Of a DNA stretch of 64,000 bases, positions 60,642-64,000 are shown piece after piece (the first letter of the stretch is position 1; every line of letters begins with the position of its first letter). A program made the position numbers and the translations under genes. The notes under the pieces are model-generated. The model made no database searches. It saw only the letters and a program-made list of their open reading frames with translations, and was not told where the DNA came from. Origin of the DNA: Candidatus Corynebacterium faecigallinarum (GTDB lineage: Bacteria; Actinomycetota; Actinomycetes; Mycobacteriales; Mycobacteriaceae); contig DWVP01000024.1 in the NCBI GenBank assembly GCA_019120175.1, positions 1 through 64,000 on the forward strand. Reading direction: 5' to 3'.

Positions 60642-61894
60642 TTAGTTTCCCCACCAGGTGTTCAGGGTGAGGCTGGCGATGTCGACGTTGTCGATGTAGT
60701 TGCCGCGCACCGGGTCGACCCCGGTCGCCGCAGCGGTGATGTCCTTGCTGCCCGCCCCGCGGAAGAACACCGGCACCAACTGATTGGTGTGGTTCTCGGA
60801 GTGCCAGGAGTGCTCCGGCATCTCACCGGCCCAGTCGATGGCCCCGCCCTCGATCATCACGTGGAATCCCTCGTCGTTCTGGTCCAGGATGTTCAGCGCG
60901 CCCTCGGCCATGGTCGACAGGTCCACGACATCGTTGAGCTCGGTGTCGTAGGGGACCACGCAGTCGCCGGAACGGTTGTGCTGCAGGGTGGAGGCGACCT
61001 GGGGAAGGCCGAAGTACTTCTCACCGGCCTCGACGTCACCGTCGGCGAGCGTCTGGAAGTCGGCGTCCTCCTCCAGGTAGATGAGTCGGTCTCGCCGGCG
61101 GAGAGTTCGGTGAAGCTCTCCTCGGAGATCCACTCGTAGTTCGGCTCGTCGACGGGCTGGTTGTCCGCGTCGTACAGCGGGTGGCCGGCACCCATGATGA
61201 CGTCCAGGTCGCCGCCGATCATCTCGTCGGCCATGGCATGGAAGTCGATACGGTCATCGTTGTGCGCGGCCCAGGCGGCCGGGGTGGCGTGGTTGAACGG
61301 GACGCTGGAGACTACACCGGCGGACTTGCCGTTGTCGATGGCGTGCTCGGAGGTGTTCTGCACCGTGGCACCGTAGGAGGTGACACCGATCATGCCGTTC
61401 TCGGTCTTGGAACAGGTGGCCATGGCGGTGCCGGCCGCAGCTGAGTCCGTGTAGTCCTCGTTGACGTAGTCGTGGTCGTTCCAGGCCTTCTCCGGGTCGT
61501 AGGAGTTGCCCTCCTGGAAGGTGGACATGGCCAGCTCATTCCACTCGTCGCCCTCGTAGACCTGTGCGGCCTCGCCACCTTCGACCGGCGAGACGTCCCC
61601 GGCCTCGCCCTCGACCTGGTGCTTGGTCTGCCCGGTCTCGAAGAGGTTGGCGGCGGCGATGTGGTTGTAACCCATGCCGTCGCCGACGAGGTAGATGATG
61701 TTCTTTGGGCCGTCGGTGCCGGTGAGGTCGGGGACGTGCGAGCCGGGCAGCGACGACTCGATGGAGGACGCGACATCGGACGAGCCGGGTGCCGGGAGGT
61801 CCTGCGCTGCGGCAGCAGGCAGGAAGACAGCGGTAAGTGACACGGTGCCGGCGATCGCGCAGAGTGAGGCTGCGGTTCGGCGACGGTGGGACAT
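60642..61894 (-). pseudogene. Alkaline phosphatase, frameshifted
   Basis: A PhoA-family secreted phosphatase in two frames. The first frame runs from the ATG at 61894 with a Sec signal peptide (about 30 residues, ending AAAAQD), the metal motif YLVGDGMGYNH and the active-site Ser in DSAAAGTAMAT. Near 61088-61090 the frame changes; the second frame continues RLIYLEEDADF and contains MIEGGAIDWAGEM and HSENHTNQL to the stop at 60642. One missing base (GAGACC instead of GAGACCC) explains the break. Either a real inactivating mutation or a sequencing error. Confidence 0.88.
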
Positions 61895-61980
61895 CAAGGT
61901 TCCTTGTGGGCGGTGTGGGGAAACGTCAGGCAAGCGCTGGCTTGGCAGCGACCACAACGCACCGTAGGAGTCGAAGATGA

Positions 61981-62031
61981 ATGCCCGGACAACCGGAGGT
62001 GAACGTTGGTCACCGGGGCTGGTCCGGGCAT
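61981..62031 (-). terminator. Terminator of tRNA-Arg
   Basis: ATGCCCGGAC (61981-61990) pairs with GTCCGGGCAT (62022-62031), a 10-bp perfect stem with an inner CCGG/CCGG pairing, 7 nt after the tRNA 3' end. Confidence 0.7.
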
Positions 62032-62037
62032 GAAAAG

Positions 62038-62111
62038 CGCCCCCGGCAGGATTCGAACCCGCGACCGACCGGGTAGAAACCGGTTGCTCTCATCCACTGA
62101 GCTACGGAGGC
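62038..62111 (-). tRNA. tRNA-Arg (UCU)
   Basis: The acceptor stem GCCTCCG pairs with CGGGGGC (one G-U), the anticodon stem is ACCGG/CCGGT with loop TTTCTAC, anticodon TCT, and the T loop is TTCGAAT. The 3' CCA is not encoded. Confidence 0.96.
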
Positions 62112-62205
62112 ATGCACGCATGGAGTGCGGTCATTCATCGTAGTGCACCACCTGGGCGGGGGAACGAATCGGGGTAACAGGCCACCGGCGGGTAGGGTGA
62201 CGTGC

Positions 62206-64000
62206 ATGTCCGATGCGGCTGTAGATACGCCAGTTTCACCGTCCTCCCCGTCCCCGAACGACCCGTCTGACCCGTCCCCCCGGGATGCCGCGCAATCCCG
62301 CCGGCGTCTCGGATCCCCGGTCGGGATCTACCTGATCGCCGCAGTGATGGCGGGTCTGATCGCCGCACTCATCGGTGACGCCTACCTCGGCGACTCCCTC
62401 GCCGCCCTCGGCGTGCCCGACCCCGGCAAGGCCACGACCTGGGGTGTGCCGCTGGTCCGCGGCATCGGCACGATTCTGGCCTGCCTCGGCATCGGCTCCT
62501 TCCTGATGAGCGCCTTCGGCGCGGCTCCCCGCAAGGACGGCTACCTGGACCTCGACGGCTTCCGGGCGTCCCGCACCGGAACCTGGGCGATGCTCGCCTG
62601 GGCCGTCTGCGCCCTGCTGCTGATCCCGCTGTACCTGTCGGACGTCTCGGGCTACCCGCTGCGGGACGCCCTGGCACCGGACATGTGGAGCGTGGCGGTC
62701 CAGCAGGTCTCCGTGGCGAAGGCGATGATGTGGATCGCCATCATCGCAGGCCTCGCCGGCCTGGCATCGCTGCTGACCCGCAAGTGGATCTGGCAGCCGG
62801 TGTTCTTCGCCATCTCGGTGGCGTCGCTGGTGCCGATTGCGCTCGAGGGGCACTCGGCGTCCGGCGGCAACCACGACTACGGTGTGAACTCGCTGCTGTG
62901 GCACATCATCCTCGCCTGCCTGTGGATCGGCGGCCTGATGTCCCTGGTCGCCCACGCCGCCCGCCGCGGCCCGCACCTGGCGGAGATCACCCGACGCTAC
63001 AGTTTCCTGGCATTGTGCTCGATCATCGGGATTGCGGTCTCCGGGCTGATCAACGCCGGAATCCGACTGTCGTTCACCGAGTGGTTCACCACCGACTACG
63101 GCCGGATCATCGTGGTCAAGACGGTGCTCACCCTGATCCTGGCGTGGTTCGGTTTCGCCCACCGCCGCTGGACGATCCCGAAGCTCGACGCTGGGCGACA
63201 GGACGCTTGGTGGCGTCGACCGTTCATCCGGATCGCCCTGGTCGAGGTCTTCGTCATGGCGGCGACGGTGGGCGTGGCGCTGTCGCTGACCCGTATCCCG
63301 CCACCGGTGGAGGCCGTCGCCGACATCAGCCGGGCGGAGTTGATCATGGGCTTCGACATCTCCGAACCCTTCAGCCTGGTCGCCGTCCTGACGAACTGGC
63401 GTTTCGACCTGGTCTTCGGCACCATCGCCCTGCTGCTGCAGGCGGTGTACATGTGGGCGTTCTTCTCCGTGAAACGCCGCGGCGTGGAGTGGAAGACCTC
63501 CCGGCTGGTGTGGTGGACAGTCGGTAACCTTACGCTGATCTTCGTCACCAGCTCCGGGCTGGGCATGTACGCGATGGCGATGTTCACCCCGCACATGCTG
63601 CAGCATATGGCGTTGACCATGCTCATCCCGGTGTTCTGGGTGCTCGGTGGGCCGATGACGTTGCTGCTGCGCGCCTTCAAACCGGCAGGACGCAACGGCC
63701 TGCCCGGCCCGCGCGAGTGGCTGGTGGTGTTCATCAACAACCCGTTGTCACGGTTCCTGACGAACCCGATCGTCGCCGCGCTGCAGTTCGTCCTCGGTTT
63801 CTACGCCTTCTACCTGTCGGACTTGTTCAGTGACCTTGCGTCGAACCACGCCGGGCACGTGTTCATGATCCTGCACTTCCTGATCTCCGGTTACATCTTC
63901 TACTGGGTGGTCATCGGTGTGGACGCCGCCCCGCGCCAGCTCAGTCCGTTCATGAAGCTGCTGATGACCTTGGCGGCGATGGCGTTCCACGCCTGGTTCG
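62206..64000 (+). CDS. CopD-CtaG fusion membrane protein (partial)
   Basis: An open frame of 598 codons running off the window end. A Pro/Ser-rich cytoplasmic start of about 40 residues is followed by about fifteen membrane helices. The first half has CopD copper-resistance features (LWHIILACLWIGGLMSLV, VVKTVLTLILAWFGFAHR); the second half is CtaG/caa3-assembly-like (MAMFTPHMLQHMALTMLIPVF, abridged). It resembles Rv0102 and C. glutamicum CtiP, needed to load copper into cytochrome oxidase, and thus serves ctaD. TAGGGT 7 nt before the ATG suggests a leaderless message. Confidence 0.87.
   Translation, partial: MSDAAVDTPVSPSSPSPNDPSDPSPRDAAQSRRRLGSPVGIYLIAAVMAGLIAALIGDAYLGDSLAALGVPDPGKATTWGVPLVRGIGTILACLGIGSFLMSAFGAAPRKDGYLDLDGFRASRTGTWAMLAWAVCALLLIPLYLSDVSGYPLRDALAPDMWSVAVQQVSVAKAMMWIAIIAGLAGLASLLTRKWIWQPVFFAISVASLVPIALEGHSASGGNHDYGVNSLLWHIILACLWIGGLMSLVAHAARRGPHLAEITRRYSFLALCSIIGIAVSGLINAGIRLSFTEWFTTDYGRIIVVKTVLTLILAWFGFAHRRWTIPKLDAGRQDAWWRRPFIRIALVEVFVMAATVGVALSLTRIPPPVEAVADISRAELIMGFDISEPFSLVAVLTNWRFDLVFGTIALLLQAVYMWAFFSVKRRGVEWKTSRLVWWTVGNLTLIFVTSSGLGMYAMAMFTPHMLQHMALTMLIPVFWVLGGPMTLLLRAFKPAGRNGLPGPREWLVVFINNPLSRFLTNPIVAALQFVLGFYAFYLSDLFSDLASNHAGHVFMILHFLISGYIFYWVVIGVDAAPRQLSPFMKLLMTLAAMAFHAWF

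Overview
The window is chromosomal DNA from a high-G+C actinobacterium, very probably a Corynebacterium of the variabile/nuruki/terpenotabidum type. The evidence is ctaD next to serB, a SerB2-type phosphatase with N-terminal ACT domains, an actinobacterial block of pncB, dinG, clpS, DUF2017, P1 peptidase, rhomboid, murI, metallo-hydrolase, rph and rdgB, and orn beside a mycolate-reductase-like SDR (as in Mycobacterium tuberculosis Rv2509 to Rv2511). Many genes look leaderless, with a TANNNT box 6-10 nt before the start codon. The species call is inference.

Layout. 1-2.2 kb: a CstR-like repressor and a CoA-disulfide reductase/rhodanese fusion (sulfur/persulfide handling), with a palindromic operator. 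2.5-6.5 kb: ctaD, serB and a Pth2-type hydrolase. 6.7-11.8 kb (minus): acyl-CoA ligase, DinG helicase and nicotinate phosphoribosyltransferase. 11.9-19.4 kb (plus): clpS, DUF2017, P1 peptidase, rhomboid, murI, MBL-fold hydrolase (probable class II cAMP phosphodiesterase), rph, rdgB and an M20 amidohydrolase. 19.4-22.3 kb: a divergent QorB/QorR redox pair, two membrane proteins and tRNA-Leu. 22.4-26.4 kb: a Tat-exported neutral-ceramidase-like enzyme, then a YCII protein with an ECF42 sigma factor. 26.4-30.1 kb: Bcp peroxiredoxin, small membrane proteins, an SDR and tRNA-Lys. 30.6-32.9 kb: an L,D-transpeptidase lipoprotein, a flavin reductase and a guanidine-III-riboswitch-controlled SMR exporter. 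32.9-36.9 kb (minus): a complete siderophore ABC importer. 37-39.5 kb: an LLM oxidoreductase and two DUF308 proteins. 39.8-42.1 kb: an RpiR/SIS regulator in an operon with a FetAB-like exporter. 42.4-46.8 kb (minus): a lipoate-protein ligase with its accessory domain at the N terminus, a RecQ-like helicase with a phosphoribosyltransferase-like tail, and an ornithine-cyclodeaminase-family protein. 46.9-53.2 kb: an internally deleted P-type ATPase, an Old Yellow Enzyme, a CmtR/P1B-ATPase metal pair, an ArsR/VOC pair and a YjbR protein. 53.2-57 kb: a lower-G+C McrBC restriction island beside tRNA-His. 57-64 kb: orn, cmrA, a DASS dicarboxylate transporter, a frameshifted alkaline phosphatase, tRNA-Arg and a CopD-CtaG fusion cut by the window end.

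Most of the window is core metabolism. The observations I rate highest are: an McrB homologue divided in two by a single in-frame amber codon; a P-type ATPase gene whose whole catalytic core has been removed in frame; a FetAB-like exporter under an RpiR/SIS (sugar-phosphate-type) regulator; the RecQ-phosphoribosyltransferase fusion; and the guanidine-III riboswitch upstream of a Gdx-type exporter. No phage, insertion sequence or CRISPR array was seen. Everything here was read by eye; homology statements rest on motif recognition and remembered family features, not on searches.
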